NCBI RefSeq assembly: GCF_037975245.1
Contig: NC_092574.1
Span: 25,519,713 to 25,583,712, forward strand
Direction: 5' to 3'
Origin: Apostichopus japonicus
Taxonomy: Eukaryota > Echinodermata > Holothuroidea > Aspidochirotida > Stichopodidae
DNA length: 64,000 bases
Every line of letters begins with the position of its first letter. Position 1 is the first letter of the stretch. This document shows positions 43,901 through 55,558 of the stretch, piece after piece. The translations under genes and the position numbers were made by a program. The notes beneath the pieces were generated by a model. That model ran no database searches. It saw only the letters and a program-made list of their open reading frames with translations, and was not told the DNA's origin.

Positions 43901-46830
43901 CGTGCCTGTCTTCGTCTTTGAAAATACAACCAATTCAAAATAAGGAGGCGCTTCAATGGTGTTTCGATATAAATATCTACAGTGAGAGAAATCAACTTAA
44001 ATCTTTTTAATTCACTACATCGTTACATCAACAGGAAATTTGTAAACCAACAGGTCAAATCTTACAACCAATACTAAAGTAGTTTAAGAGTAGTTTCATT
44101 ATTTGAAAATTGACGATGCAAATGAAGATGGAAACCATACTTAACTTGCTTGTTTATTTTCCTTGATGAATATTCAAAATGGATCTGTCTCCGGATACTG
44201 ACAAACACTATTAGGCCTACCTACATTTAGATGAATACCTCAGTTGATGGATTTTAAAGCCAAAATACAACATGTGAACCTGCTCAACCCAGAGAATAGT
44301 TCCCGGAAATGTTTAAAAGATGCAACTAAAAGGTTCATTTTTCAAAAGTTCATTGCAGATACTCTCAAAGACAGATTAATCGTGGGATGGCGATGTCGAT
44401 GGTGAAGATGAACAATCAATAATTTAATTGGAAAGCTGTTCTGGGTGTCGAGTAATTGCTTGATAGTTAAGTGGATGATAACCCCAAGTGACTTTTCACA
44501 CTTACTGTAATTCGTTACTACATTCTCGTAATAAGCCTGAATTAAGGAAACTGCTGATTTCATGATTCAATAAAAATCGAGCTATTCTGCAATGCTTAAA
44601 TTGTAGTTACTTCACTCTTACCATCATTTTAATATCTTGATAAAAATAAGGACCCATGTATATGTCTTTCAAAACCATTAAGCAATGAATGAACTTATTT
44701 GCAGTAACGTGACCTGGCTTGGGTGATTGATTAGTGTACCCTGTAAATTCGTTATTGAATTAAGTTGAGATGTAGGGTTTTTTGCGATGAGTCTTGGTTT
44801 CGAAGAACTTGCCCCAAATAAAGCCTGTCCTGAATTTCATGATCGTGTAATTTGATTTTATCATGGACGTTTACTTGCCAAAAACACCATGACTTCAGAT
44901 TGTTCAAGTTTCTTTGAACAGAATGGCTACAAGGCTCAAACTTTGACGGCGGCATAGGAGGGAGAGGATAAGAGATGCCATTTTTGTCAGCATTTCTGTG
45001 GTTTGTGCCTACCTGCAATAAATGGTGCCATTCCAAATGCATCAACCACTTGTACATGCTTATCGGGTTGAATCCTAATCTGGTATTGCTCTATCCATCT
45101 GAAATCCTGTGATATGTCTGATGCTATTCAATGAAAACAAAAAGTCGTATGATTTGCCTTAAGCCTGGCAAAAAAGAAAATATCTTTATAAGAACATAGC
45201 CAACAATTATAAATAGCAAACAACAAATTAATGAATAGCAAATTGATGAAATTTTGGGAAAGATCATATTTGAGAAAGAAAATCTGTGTCCTTTAAAGTA
45301 AAAAGGGAAACACAAAACAAAAAGAAAACCCCATGTAATGAGACATCTACATTTACAAGAAAATACCATTGCAGCCACAAAAGCAAACGTCTATAACTTT
45401 AAAGCATATTGTAGAAATATGTTGGCTGCCACATAATTATGATCAAACCAAATCATACAAAATTAGCAAAAAAACTATCGAAAATTGATATCTCACCTGA
45501 CATGCAATCCTTTAACTTTGAAAAGAAATCAACGGCTTTATTGTCATACACAATATCTACCTCAAGTTTTTCGTCAGTTGTCACCATAGTCGCCCTCTGT
45601 ACAAACTTAGCTTGCTTGGCTAAAAAAAGTAGCAGAGACATTTAACAACAGCCTTAGTACAAGAAGAATCATTACTTTCTTTACCAATTACTGGGTAATA
45701 CTATATATATTAAACATTGATAATTTAGCCTCTCCTTTTCAAACGTGTTAGCTGCAATAATTTGGTCAGAATCACACCATAATTTGTTCATGTGTTTTAT
45801 TAATAGATAACACTCGAGTATATTAAGAATGTCACTGAACACCAGGTAACATAATAAGGGACACATTTTGGTTGTAATAATAATAGTGACATTATTTCAG
45901 CTTTCCATGTGCGCCTAACTTGTTTTTTTGTACGTAACACTATCTCCAGTTATGTCTTAACTAATATTAACTTTGCTTAAACTTGAAACTTTGAAAGCAT
46001 ACTTACATAAGCTGTATCTAAAATCTCCTTTGAGTTTTAACACTTTTTGTATGTTTAGTTGGTGTGCAGATGTTAATTGCTGTTGTACGTGTTTGTAAAA
46101 GAAAAGTCTGAAAAGGAAAGTAACAGTAAGTCTTAGTTTAAACGAATACTAACATTTTCATGCAATTATTTAAAGGTTATTTTTTCAATTGCATTCCCTA
46201 GTTCTGATATTAATATAATTTATTATTCTCTCATTACAGACTTCCTACACTCTGCAGACCCAGAATTGGCCTGTCCCCGTGTGCGGCCAAGTAGTGCGAG
46301 ACTTCAGTAGTCACTTCATGAATGCGTCAATCAGCCTGAGTATAAGTAGTACTTACTTATTATCACGTGTAGCATAAAGTGACATGATTAATACAGAACC
46401 TTTCAAACACCACAACATGCTACATACACATAACTAAACAAGGTAATACTCGACCAAATATAAACGTGTCACTATGAACTCATTTTCTGTTCCATTCTAT
46501 ACTTAAAAATGATAGTTAGTAGTGCAATAGATCCTCTCTTGCAAGGCTACCACAAATGTTCTTAGAAGAAACATTTGGAAATGAATGCTCCCAGTTTTTA
46601 AAACATTTCATGGACGGTACGGTTTCTAGCTTTGGATTCACTTTATACTGGTCTCACCATAAAAGTATTACTAGTGTATCTTGATGCCCTCAGTTGTCTT
46701 TCTTTAAGTTTGGCACATTAATTGTAGTGGATATGTCAGTATTAAAAACTTACGCATGTTCCCCTTCTATTGATGCCCCATGGTTGACGAGGGCAAGAAT
46801 ATGGTCGCCTGTTGTACCATGGGTAACGAC
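28957..46830 (-). CDS. INPP5B: INPP5B/OCRL-like inositol polyphosphate 5-phosphatase, 22 exons, first coding exon missing
   Basis: Removes the 5-phosphate of PI(4,5)P2 and related lipids on endocytic and Golgi membranes. Exons: 46754-46830, 46007-46107, 45497-45619, 45013-45123, 43588-43915, 42904-42993, 41304-41526, 40442-40558, 39703-39810, 39515-39588, 38015-38126, 37201-37310, 36668-36803, 36190-36300, 35210-35408, 34121-34245, 33325-33435, 33065-33178, 31634-31715, 30265-30392, 29942-30056, 28957-29114. Phases agree throughout: 2,853 nt, 950 codons plus stop (human INPP5B is about 990). Domains: PH-like (exons 1-4), proline-rich linker with PPPRPPPF (exon 5), 5-phosphatase with [33 protein letters not shown] and SDHKPV, ASH (exons 15-17), RhoGAP-like (exons 18-22). 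All catalytic phosphatase motifs are intact. The C-terminus has no CAAX box. The exon 1 acceptor is tentative, and an upstream exon supplying the ATG was not found. Confidence 0.93.
30393..31633 (-). other. U12-type GT-AG intron in the RhoGAP-like region
   Basis: On the minus strand the donor reads GTATCCTTT, the minor-spliceosome consensus. Close to the 3' end is TTCCTTATC (30405-30413), one base off the U12 branch-site consensus TTCCTTRAY, placed about 14 bases from the acceptor AG. Splicing here joins the LDTGAQVL exon to [12 protein letters not shown] in phase 1, as the family alignment requires. Confidence 0.8.
33436..34120 (-). other. U12-type AT-AC intron in the ASH domain
   Basis: On the minus strand the donor reads ATATCCTTT and the intron ends in AC. 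A branch-like TTATCTTAAC lies about 12 bases from the end (33447-33456). No GT donor works: reading on gives TAA within a few codons. Using AT-AC gives TDYY joined to [13 protein letters not shown], which aligns residue for residue with the human OCRL DYFLTISGNYLPSCFG segment. Confidence 0.85.
37628..37725. repeat. Tandem duplication of about 52 bp
   Basis: The segment TTTTTGTTTTTAAACACAAC through AAAGCCGGCA occurs twice in a row with one or two changes. It lies in an intron of the phosphatase gene. Confidence 0.85.
38915..39345. repeat. Minisatellite, 39-bp unit, about 11 copies
   Basis: The unit starts CACTATGAACTGAGATCTTG and ends TTATTCCATTT. About eleven slightly varied copies lie in the intron between phosphatase exons 10 and 11. 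The unit length is a multiple of three, which leaves a long spurious open frame. Confidence 0.95.
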
Positions 46831-46964
46831 CTTACATTTGATGCAGTAATTGGTCAAAGGTAAAGGAAAACACGAGATCGATAGTAGACAATGTTAACAA
46901 TAACAATATATATACTTATACTAATGTATTTTACTGAGGATTGCAGTAACTTTAACCGGTCAAA

Positions 46965-47346
46965 AACACATCCTCATAGTATTTTGTATTGCTGAGATAA
47001 CCACATCCTCATAATATTTTGCATTACTGGGATAACCACATCCTCATAGCATTTTGTATTGCTGGGATAAGCACATCCCCAAAGTATTCTGTATTTCTGA
47101 GATAACTACATCCTCATAATATTTTGTGTTGCTGAGATGATCACATCCTCATAATATTTTGTAATGCTGACATAACCACATCCTCATAATGTTTTGTATT
47201 ACTGGGATAACCACATCCTCATAGCATTTTGTATTGCTGGGATAATCACATCTCCATACTATTTTGTATTGCTGAGATAATCACATCGCCATAGTATTTT
47301 GTATTGCTGAGAGAACCATGCACATCCTCATAATATTTTGTATCGC
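46965..47346. repeat. Minisatellite, about 35-bp unit, 10-11 copies
   Basis: The unit contains CACATCCTCATA, ATTTTGTATTGCTG and a GATAAC spacer. It lies just upstream of the first identified phosphatase exon, probably in intron 1. Confidence 0.93.
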
Positions 47347-50300
47347 GAAGATTTGAGGGTATTTTTTAACTACGTGATATGTTTGGATGCAGCAATGATG
47401 TCATCGGTGCAATTAAACTGAATATGTCTTTGTTTTTTTGTTTTTTTAAATTGCAAATTAATTTACCCACAGAAGAAAATGGTATCTCTGCGCTAGAGTT
47501 TCACTTAAATGAAGCTCTAAATACATAGAACATTGACAGCTTAGCAAATAAATGTATCAGGTTCATGGATAAATCAACGAGAATATTAGAATTAGTAAAA
47601 CCATTGAGGAAAAGTTACCTAGATGGCATCACAGAACACATCCTGTGGCTCACTTTCTGTAGTAAGAGACTTAGGTTTCGTCAGTTAAACTAAGTTACAG
47701 TGAATCCTTCTTATCTTGAGTCATTTCAATAAGAGTGTGGAATATTTTTCTCTGCAATATAGGTTTTACATTGTATGCCACCAGAATATCGTTTTAATAC
47801 ATTGATTTGAATTCCATAATTTTCCTCTTTTTGCACACTCGTTCATTCCAGTATTCCAGTCTCTCATTTACATACACTTACCGCAATATCATTCTTACAT
47901 GTGAATACAAAAAAATTAAAATTAAAACTCGAGTTAAAACTATCATTAAGTATAGATAATACCATATTGTAAGACCATAACCTCTAAACCTATCTGTGTC
48001 AATTAGTAACAAGATGTTTCTCTTTTTTCTTAAAGGGGGGGGGGCAGAAACACTATAAAAACAACAACCCTACACTTATTTTGTGTCATGCAATGAAAAA
48101 TACTTTGCTGGGAAGTTTAGTTTTCAGAATGCTGGATTTAAAAAAAGTTATGTTTCCAATCACTTCTGTATCATTTGTTATGGAAAATTTATCTGCTAAA
48201 TGCTGTACAAGTACATAAGAACTTAAACTTTACACTTCGAGATTAAATATATTCAAACGATAGCTCGTAAAGCTGTTTTATCATTACAGAAGCCTACAAC
48301 ATAGATATACATATAGTCCAGCCAAGATTACTAGGTAAAAGCAGTATCAAATGGTTTAGTCAAAGCTGATGCAACTAGTTGAAAGTCGAGAATCAGTTTA
48401 GTAGGTAGGTAGGTAGTAGGTTTAGTATGGGAATTAGCCTGTATGCCATTGTCTTAAACGTGTATATGTACTACATTGTAACTTTACCAGGCTTAACGTG
48501 TCATTTGTATAAAAAGTAACTAAATTCCTTGAAGTATTACAAACATCTGGTCTAAAATTATGACTGCAAAATAGTAGTCTGTTGTGGTGAGTAACATGCA
48601 GTATAGGAGATATCACATTTGCAAGCAGATTTAGCTGGTTTTACTTTTCAAGAAAGGATATGGCCGTGCAGAAATCGTTTGCATTGTACTTGGATAAAAA
48701 TGATTGAATAGCTTCCTTAGGTTCCATTATTTTTATTTCTCTCCGGGTCCATTCATCAACTGGGGAGATCATCATCTTCTTGCATTCCTATGATAGTTCA
48801 CAATCTCCTTCTGTCAGAAAAACAAGTACAGAATATCATGGTGAGTGTATAATACTGTACGTTTCTACCACGTTTTATGACTAACAATTTTAATTGGAGT
48901 AAAGCCTCCAGTTACAATTAAAAATCTCACTGTAATGGTGGAATATGCCATAACAGGGTAATAAGGACAAGGTTTAACTTTAGGCCTATATGTAGATTTG
49001 CGAGCAACGTACAGGGTAGTACCGGTCGTGAGTTGCTCAAACCTAAGCATTAAAGGGTGGACATAGCCAGTTAGTCCAAGACAGTGGAATGATTTCCTTT
49101 TTTCGTCTGTCAAGTTGAAATATTTCTCTGGCTGGATTTGTCCCACGGGTCGATTATCGGGAATCTTTGTTATATGTATATATTCATTAATATAAAACAA
49201 AACCTGTAAGCAAACTGCTTATCCACTCAAGAGCCTGTGTAAGAGAATTTTTAAAGTTAGTTGGCCTGGCGTTTCGATCCTAGCAGTATCTTCTTCAGAG
49301 GCAAAAAGAAAAGAAAAATAATATATTCATTAAAAAAAATATCTTCATTAGTGTAATCTACGCCTAGTTTAAGGTTACGTATATTCATAACCCATCTGTT
49401 ATCAATAACCTTCGACTAAGCACCCGTTAAAGTAAGTATCAATTCCTTAGCACTAAATAACTATACAGGTCATTTACTATACAAACCTGTGCCGTGTGTG
49501 CAATACTGAAGGAACACTGATTTCCTATCCTGTGTTAGTAAAAGTTAACTCTTCAGATCAATAGTCACAATGATAGATGGTATAGCAAGGCTTCTACACA
49601 GTGAATAAAGCGGTGACTGAGCGTTACAGAGCGGGTAATTCTCAATTACGTAAACATTGTCGGTCCAAGGTCCAAAGACATTGGAGGAAGTATTTGCGAA
49701 ATAGTGTTCCATAAGGATACATACTGTTCATAGAGATACGGATCCATTTACAAGCTGCTATATTTATAGGCATGTAAGGAAACACCGAACGTTTGAGGCT
49801 GCGAGCTTTTCTTTACAGCTTCCTTATTTCCAATTCCTGTCATTTTACTCGTCGGGCAAAAGTGGTGGGAAGTTCTGGAGAGGTACTTTCAGATCATACC
49901 ATCCTCACTTCAAACCCTACACACACCCACACGCACACTTTTCTATATGTTCCATTATGTGCCTTTCTTGTTCCCTAAAATAAAGCAAAATAGGGAAGTA
50001 TACATTAATCGAAGAAGTTGCGGTGGTCAAAATGACGTATATTGACTCACAGTATATTGTAACGGAAGGAAAAATATAGTAAGCAATTTAGTTGCCTATT
50101 CTTAAATTGATTGCCAACTCAAAGTTCCTCCCGCATTGCTTTCCTCCATAGTGATAAGGAGGCATTTGCCTATATGATAACGGTAATACAGCACCGAAAT
50201 TCGATGCGCACTTTTGACCGTCGTAAAACAAAGCAAATACGTAAACAAGCATATTGCATTATCAATGCGGAGCTATTTGTTTATATGCATGTATGCTGTT

Positions 50301-50750
50301 ATCTTATCGGTATCGTTTGAACTTGTATTGACAATAACAAGACATACTTTGTATATTGCAGGCATATACATATCAGGTGTATAGGTTATTCCCTTCACCG
50401 AAGTCGATTTCATGAAGTCGGTTCTATTAAAAATGAACCGTAAGTTTATCGTGCAATAGACTGAGGTCACGGTTAAAACAAATTTGATGAACCAACCAAC
50501 GTAAAAGCCAATATCCCATTTTAATCTTCTTTTCCTTTTACTTTTTGGTTTGTTTTATGGTCCGTTAATGCAGAACTGACATTAGTCATCTCGTACTATT
50601 CTCTGCTAATTATCCCATTTACATTCTTATTTTGAGAGTCCACATTTAGGGTTCAACCCCGGGCAGGATAGGTCACAGAATTGGGAAACGGTTGTACGCC
50701 GTTGATCAGATTTATTTATTTTAATAGTTTGCTTAACATTGTTTAATTAA
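47347..50750. other. Probable intron 1 or intergenic DNA, no gene recognised
   Basis: The missing first coding exon of the phosphatase should lie here or further right, but no short ATG exon with a phase-0 donor stood out. A 111-residue minus-strand open frame at 48865-49200 has no recognised motif. Around 49250-49300 is a GTTTCGATCCTAGCAGTATC segment of a type I associate with interspersed repeats. A (GTAG)n patch is at 48405-48420. Confidence 0.45.
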
Positions 50751-50751
50751 T

Positions 50752-50876
50752 TTAATGAATCATCATCACCATCATCATCATCACCATCATCATCATCACC
50801 ATCATCATCATTATCATCATCGCCATCGTCATCTTCATCGTCGTCGTCGTCATCATCATCATCATCATCATCAAAT
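50752..50876. repeat. CAT/ATC trinucleotide microsatellite
   Basis: Nearly pure (CAT)n with CGT and CTT variants. It gives a spurious poly-histidine frame. Confidence 0.97.
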
Positions 50877-51364
50877 ATTATCTTTGGTGTGGATGAAATA
50901 TATTAGTAATTTTACTGACGTTGAAAGACCACTTGCTTTCATTCCAACATCTTTAAATAATTTCATTTCATTGTTAATATCACTGGCAGTATGATAAGTA
51001 TTGTTTGTATTTATAGGATACTCTTATATCGTCATGGAAGGAGAGTAAAACAAAGCTTTGTAGAAGAATTAACAATGACATCGATAACAATGAGGAACAA
51101 CAGAGGTACTAATATAGATATTGGAGGAACAATGCATGAGAAACTCCAGGAGATGAAATGTGGTTTATTCAACGGATGATCTTTGATATGTTGGAGACAA
51201 TTAAAAAACCAAAGCTTTAGGTCCAAGCTATACATCTATACCATTTTATTTTATTGTTCTTGTAGAAATGACCCTTAAAACTTCTGAAAACTTTTTAATT
51301 GAGCAATTATTACGATTGATTGATCTTTTTTTTAAACATCGATAAAATAAATTATATTGGTTTT

Positions 51365-51870
51365 GGCAGTTCTTCGCCGGGGTTACTATCATCTCTGTGT
51401 CATAATGAATTCTGCGTCACCTCATAAAGGGTTAATAAATACCAAATTCTTAGAAATTGTTAATGATTCTACTCTTTCATGGCATGATTACATTAATCAT
51501 ATGTTACTAAACAAAGTCCAATAATCAATAATTAAGAAAACTATCCAAAGATTTGTTTACTTAAGTCTTATTCTTCCATTTTCCTCTAATTGGTCCACTG
51601 TCTGGTGTGGTATACTTCGAAAAACCAATCACAACAAGCTGTTTATCCTTCAACAGATAGTCATATATCTCTTTTTCTGCAACTCTGGAAATACAGGTGG
51701 CTTACTTGCTGCTGAAACATGCTTCAACTTGAAGATCTTATTTCCTAAAAAGTTTTGCCTTTACTTTATCGTTCACTGAACAATCTTCTACAACTTTGTC
51801 CAATTCTTTTCATTCTATTAACTTCTCTAAGTACTTAAAACAGCAGAAAAGCCAGTACTAAATGTATATC
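51365..51870 (+). mobile_element. Decayed LINE fragment, C-terminal RT region
   Basis: Conceptual translation shows FLEIVNDSTLSWHDYINHM and, later, ILPFSSNWSTVWCGI and TNHNKLFILQQIVI. This is the FLGV..D..L.W..H and ILPYLNY..W pattern downstream of the palm in CR1/L2/Jockey-like LINEs. Stops and frame breaks are frequent. Its order relative to the next fragment shows it is a separate copy. Confidence 0.55.
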
Positions 51871-51939
51871 TTTATGTTATAATGTTCGTAGCATCTAGAG
51901 TTTAAAGTGTCGTTATGCCTCACGGGAACAAGCTAAGGT

Positions 51940-53535
51940 CGTAAATTCTGTTATAGCAAGGCAAAAGTCCCTGATTTTTCGAGATCAGATACAGAGGCAA
52001 CTGAAACTTTACTAAAGGGTACAGATTGGATTAATTTGTTTAGAAATATGAGTGCTTCTCAGTCTTGCATTTGTTTAGCTGATAAATGAAAGGTCATTAT
52101 GGAAAATCATGTTCCGTGGAAGAATCGTCGTCGTAAAAGCAGTTTGCCTCAATGGATGAATAAGAAAGTTAGATGTGCAATTAGGCAAAAACGTAGAATG
52201 TGGAAGTTGTTTAGAAGGACTATATCTGAATCTCTTTTGGCCAAGTTTAAAATTCATCAGCTGAAGGTAGAATGCTTGGTCTCTGATGCAAAATTGAATT
52301 TCGAAAATAACATTGCCCTAAACTTTAAGGATAACCCAAAGGCCTTCTTTTCTTATGTCAGGTCAAAGCAGAAAGTTAAAGAAGCAATTGTTTCTCTTAG
52401 GGCACCAAAGGCTGATAATGTAGTTACTGATAGTCAGGATCTTGCAGATCTTTTGAACAACTATTTTGTGTCGGATTTTACAAGGGAAAATATGAGTAGA
52501 ATTCCAGATTTTCAGGGGGCAGTGACAGGCCTATACTGGATACGGTCTTATTTTCGGATGAGGTTGTCTTAAAGGAGCTGCTTCGTCTAAATGTTTCTAA
52601 AGCTTCTGGACCGGATGCAATCCATTCGTATTTGTTGAAGACATTTGAACACCATTTCTGCGTTCCACTCTCATTGGTTTTTAGTAAATTTATGAATGAA
52701 GGATATGTTCCTAAGGACTGGAGATGTGCTAATATTACCCCAATTTTCAAGAAGGGTGATAAATCTAAGCCCTGTAATTAAAGGCCGTTATTCTCACTAG
52801 TGTTGTTTGTAAGGTCATGGAGTCTATTGTTAAAAAGTCCACGGTCTGTCACATCAGCAGTCAGTCTTTGATCAGAGTCTCAACATGGCTTTTGCCAAAA
52901 AACGGTCTTGTCTCACTAATATCCTTAAGTTTATGGAAGATGCAACGAGCTCACTAAATAGGCAGAAGTCTGCGGATGTTGTGTTCCTGGATTTCCAGAA
53001 GGCCTTTGATAAAGTTCCCCATCAGCGTCTTTTACTTAGGCTGAAGAGTATGGGTGTCAATGGAAATTTACTGTCTTGGATCGAGAATTGGCTTGGTAAT
53101 AGGAAACAGGGGGTGGTAATTAAGTGCTGTGCTTCTTCTTGGCAGGACGTTACTAGTGGGGTTCCACAAGGGTCTGTTTTGGATCCCTTGTTGTTTGTTG
53201 CCTATATATAAATGACATCGACGGAGATATTTTGTGTACAGCTAAAAAGTTTGCTGATGACACCAAATTGTATTCTGAGGTATCTTCCAAACTGATTCTG
53301 AGAAGTTTCAAACGGATTTGGATAAGGTTTTCTCCTGGTCTCAGGGGTGGCAAATGCTTTCTAATATTGATAAATGCAAGGTAATGCACATTGGTAGTAG
53401 TAACAAAAAGTTTACATACAATCTTAATGATGTGGAGTTACAGGAAGTCTCTGTTGAAAGAGACCTAGGTATCTACATTGACTCATCTCTGCAACCTTCT
53501 AAACATTGTCTTGAAGCTGCTACGAGATGGTGACG
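51940..53535 (+). mobile_element. Decayed CR1-like LINE, endonuclease end through RT
   Basis: In order: a linker with TDWINLFRNM and VPWKNRRRKS, an RT fingers segment with ASGPDAIHSYLL and CANITPIFKKGDK, a palm with QHGFAKKRSC, VFLDFQKAFDKVPH and SGVPQGSVLDPLLF, the active site FADDTKLYSE, and a tail with WSQGWQMLSNIDKCKVMHIG and DLGIYIDSS. The palm Asp residues are still present, but stops and frameshifts near 52540, 52780, 53210 and 53300 break the frame, so it is a dead copy. The + strand runs toward the dispanin-like gene about 2 kb away. No poly(A) tail or target duplication was defined. Confidence 0.78.
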
Positions 53536-55558
53536 AGAGGTTGCTTTGTGTATCTTCGCCTCATTTTCATTGTGTATTTAGCATTCAGTGAGTATTCTAT
53601 ACTTGTTCAGCCCTCAGGAGGGTTTGGTTTACTTCCTGTCACTTTTCGTATGATTTGTACTCTTTATACTTTTCGTCTCTTTGTACTCTAAATGTGGTAA
53701 ATCAAATAAAAGCATAAATAATATGAATGTCGAGTATCTGTACATATGATTTTCCCGTATGGGTACCGCAACACAATTAGAGTAGCGTCATCCGCTCGAA
53801 TGGTTAACCGTCAGAGAATAGAGGTAAAAGTACCTAAGGTAAAGCTTGTTTAAGCATGTTATCAGTTACTGTCATTGTTTATTTTGCCTTTATTATATAT
53901 GAAAGCGCATAATTTATACGTACAGATGGTGTGAAAATAGGGAGGATCGAAGGTGAAATAAACAATTTTAAAATCTTTGGTTAAATGTTGATATTACTCA
54001 GAGCGGGCGGATGGAAGGGTGGGGGTTCAGTATGCTAAACTTGCTCCTCTTCTAGCTCAAAATCTAAACGGTCATGATATAGAAATTTGCCAGTGCCATG
54101 ATAGGCCAAGATCTCAGCTATCATGTGGTGGGTAGGGTATACCAGTTGAAAACTTTTATCTATGCTTTGGCAGGTCTTGAAAGTGACAAGTTTAGTGTGT
54201 AAGTCAATGGAACGCTTGTTCGCTTTATAAATATACCACACGCAATCGACAGCATAAATTAATTCTCAGTTTTTAGTTTAGTGAACAGGTTACATGGGGC
54301 TGAGGGATCTAAAAAGGTTTTTTTTTTCTGTGTGTGTGTGTGTGTGTGTCCAAGTAGAACTTGACAACTGAATGAGTCAGAACCTTGTGAATTTTGCAGA
54401 TGTCGCACCACAATTATTTGCTCCCCTCGACTTTGACACTAAACTCGTCACTTTCCAAGGCCGCTAGAGCATAGATCAAAGTTGCAACTGACATTTCCTA
54501 TCCACCATATGAAAGCTGATCGCCTGGGCTATCACAGCACATTCAACTTTTGCCACCATGACCGTTCAGATTTTGAGCTACAATAGCTCAAAAGTTTATC
54601 ATAGTGCTACCTAACCCATCTGCCAGCTCTCGCTGCGGAAACTTCTTGTTCCACCCAAGATTTTCTAGAATGCCTTAAATCTGTTTAAGTCCTTCAGAAT
54701 TTTAGACCATCAGTAGTTAATTTCGTCCTCTTAAACATCCAAGCATCAAAAGCAATGATGACGACTCTGAAAATGCCCAAAAAACAATAACAACAAATCA
54801 ATACAGTAGGTCACTTTAGGGTTTAATTTTCGACAATGGTTAACCATGCAGGCGGGCGTGCACTACTCTAATTGCGCTGCTGTTACCTATAGACCATGGA
54901 GTTCATCTCTGACTGTCATATGAAACGCGAAAAGCGGGGGGGGGGGGGGAGGGAATAGTTGATAACAGCAGCGTGTTTAGTTAGTAACTTCGTAGCGATA
55001 GTCGATGATATCAACTGGGTGATCATAGTTGTAACGTCATAGTAACCATGAACAAAGTGTTATTTATAACTTAGTATTCATGATGCAGTTTCACAAAACG
55101 GAAATCTAACCGAAATCGAGGCTTTTATATATTGTAAGAAAGGCTTTCGTAGTAACAACTGCTTTTGCATTGAGGACCTTTGAACATTTTTTGAAATACA
55201 TTAGCAAGTATACTATTCACTCCATGTTTGCACGTGTCCGCCTTCTCACAACTTAATAAGCCTGATGTAAAGAAAAGAAAAACAATCTTACTTTTTTTTT
55301 TCTTTCTTTTTGCTATAGTGAACTTATATTGGAGAGATTCGTCACCTTTCAACCAAACAATCACACCATCCTAAATTGACAAATGAAACTAATGAACCGT
55401 GGTGTCAGGCGACTCTAACATAGACCTTGTTATATCTTTATTTTATACAGCAATATACATAGAAACTCACACTGCATGTTGTTAACTATACCAAACAGAA
55501 AAAAAACACGGAACCATATCACGCGAAGTAGCAAATAAAAAGAATCGAGTAAACTGAC
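53536..55558. other. Intergenic DNA upstream of the dispanin-like gene
   Basis: AT-rich. Contains a (TG)n run at about 54330-54350, a G run near 54937-54950, and no supported gene. The last few hundred bases should hold the promoter of the + strand gene, but no element can be named. Confidence 0.4.

Noticed and set aside
38915-47346. Resemblance of the 39-bp and 35-bp arrays to CRISPR repeats
   Set aside because: The units are head to tail without unique spacers, and the DNA is plainly eukaryotic.
48865-49200. 111-codon minus-strand open frame
   Set aside because: No recognised motif, no splice context fitting the phosphatase exons and no conservation evidence. Kept only as a remark on the region.
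50640-50700. B-box-like GGGTTCAACCCC
   Set aside because: No A box at the right distance upstream.
50755-50994. Open frame beginning with a long histidine run
   Set aside because: It is a reading of the CAT microsatellite and has no gene structure around it.
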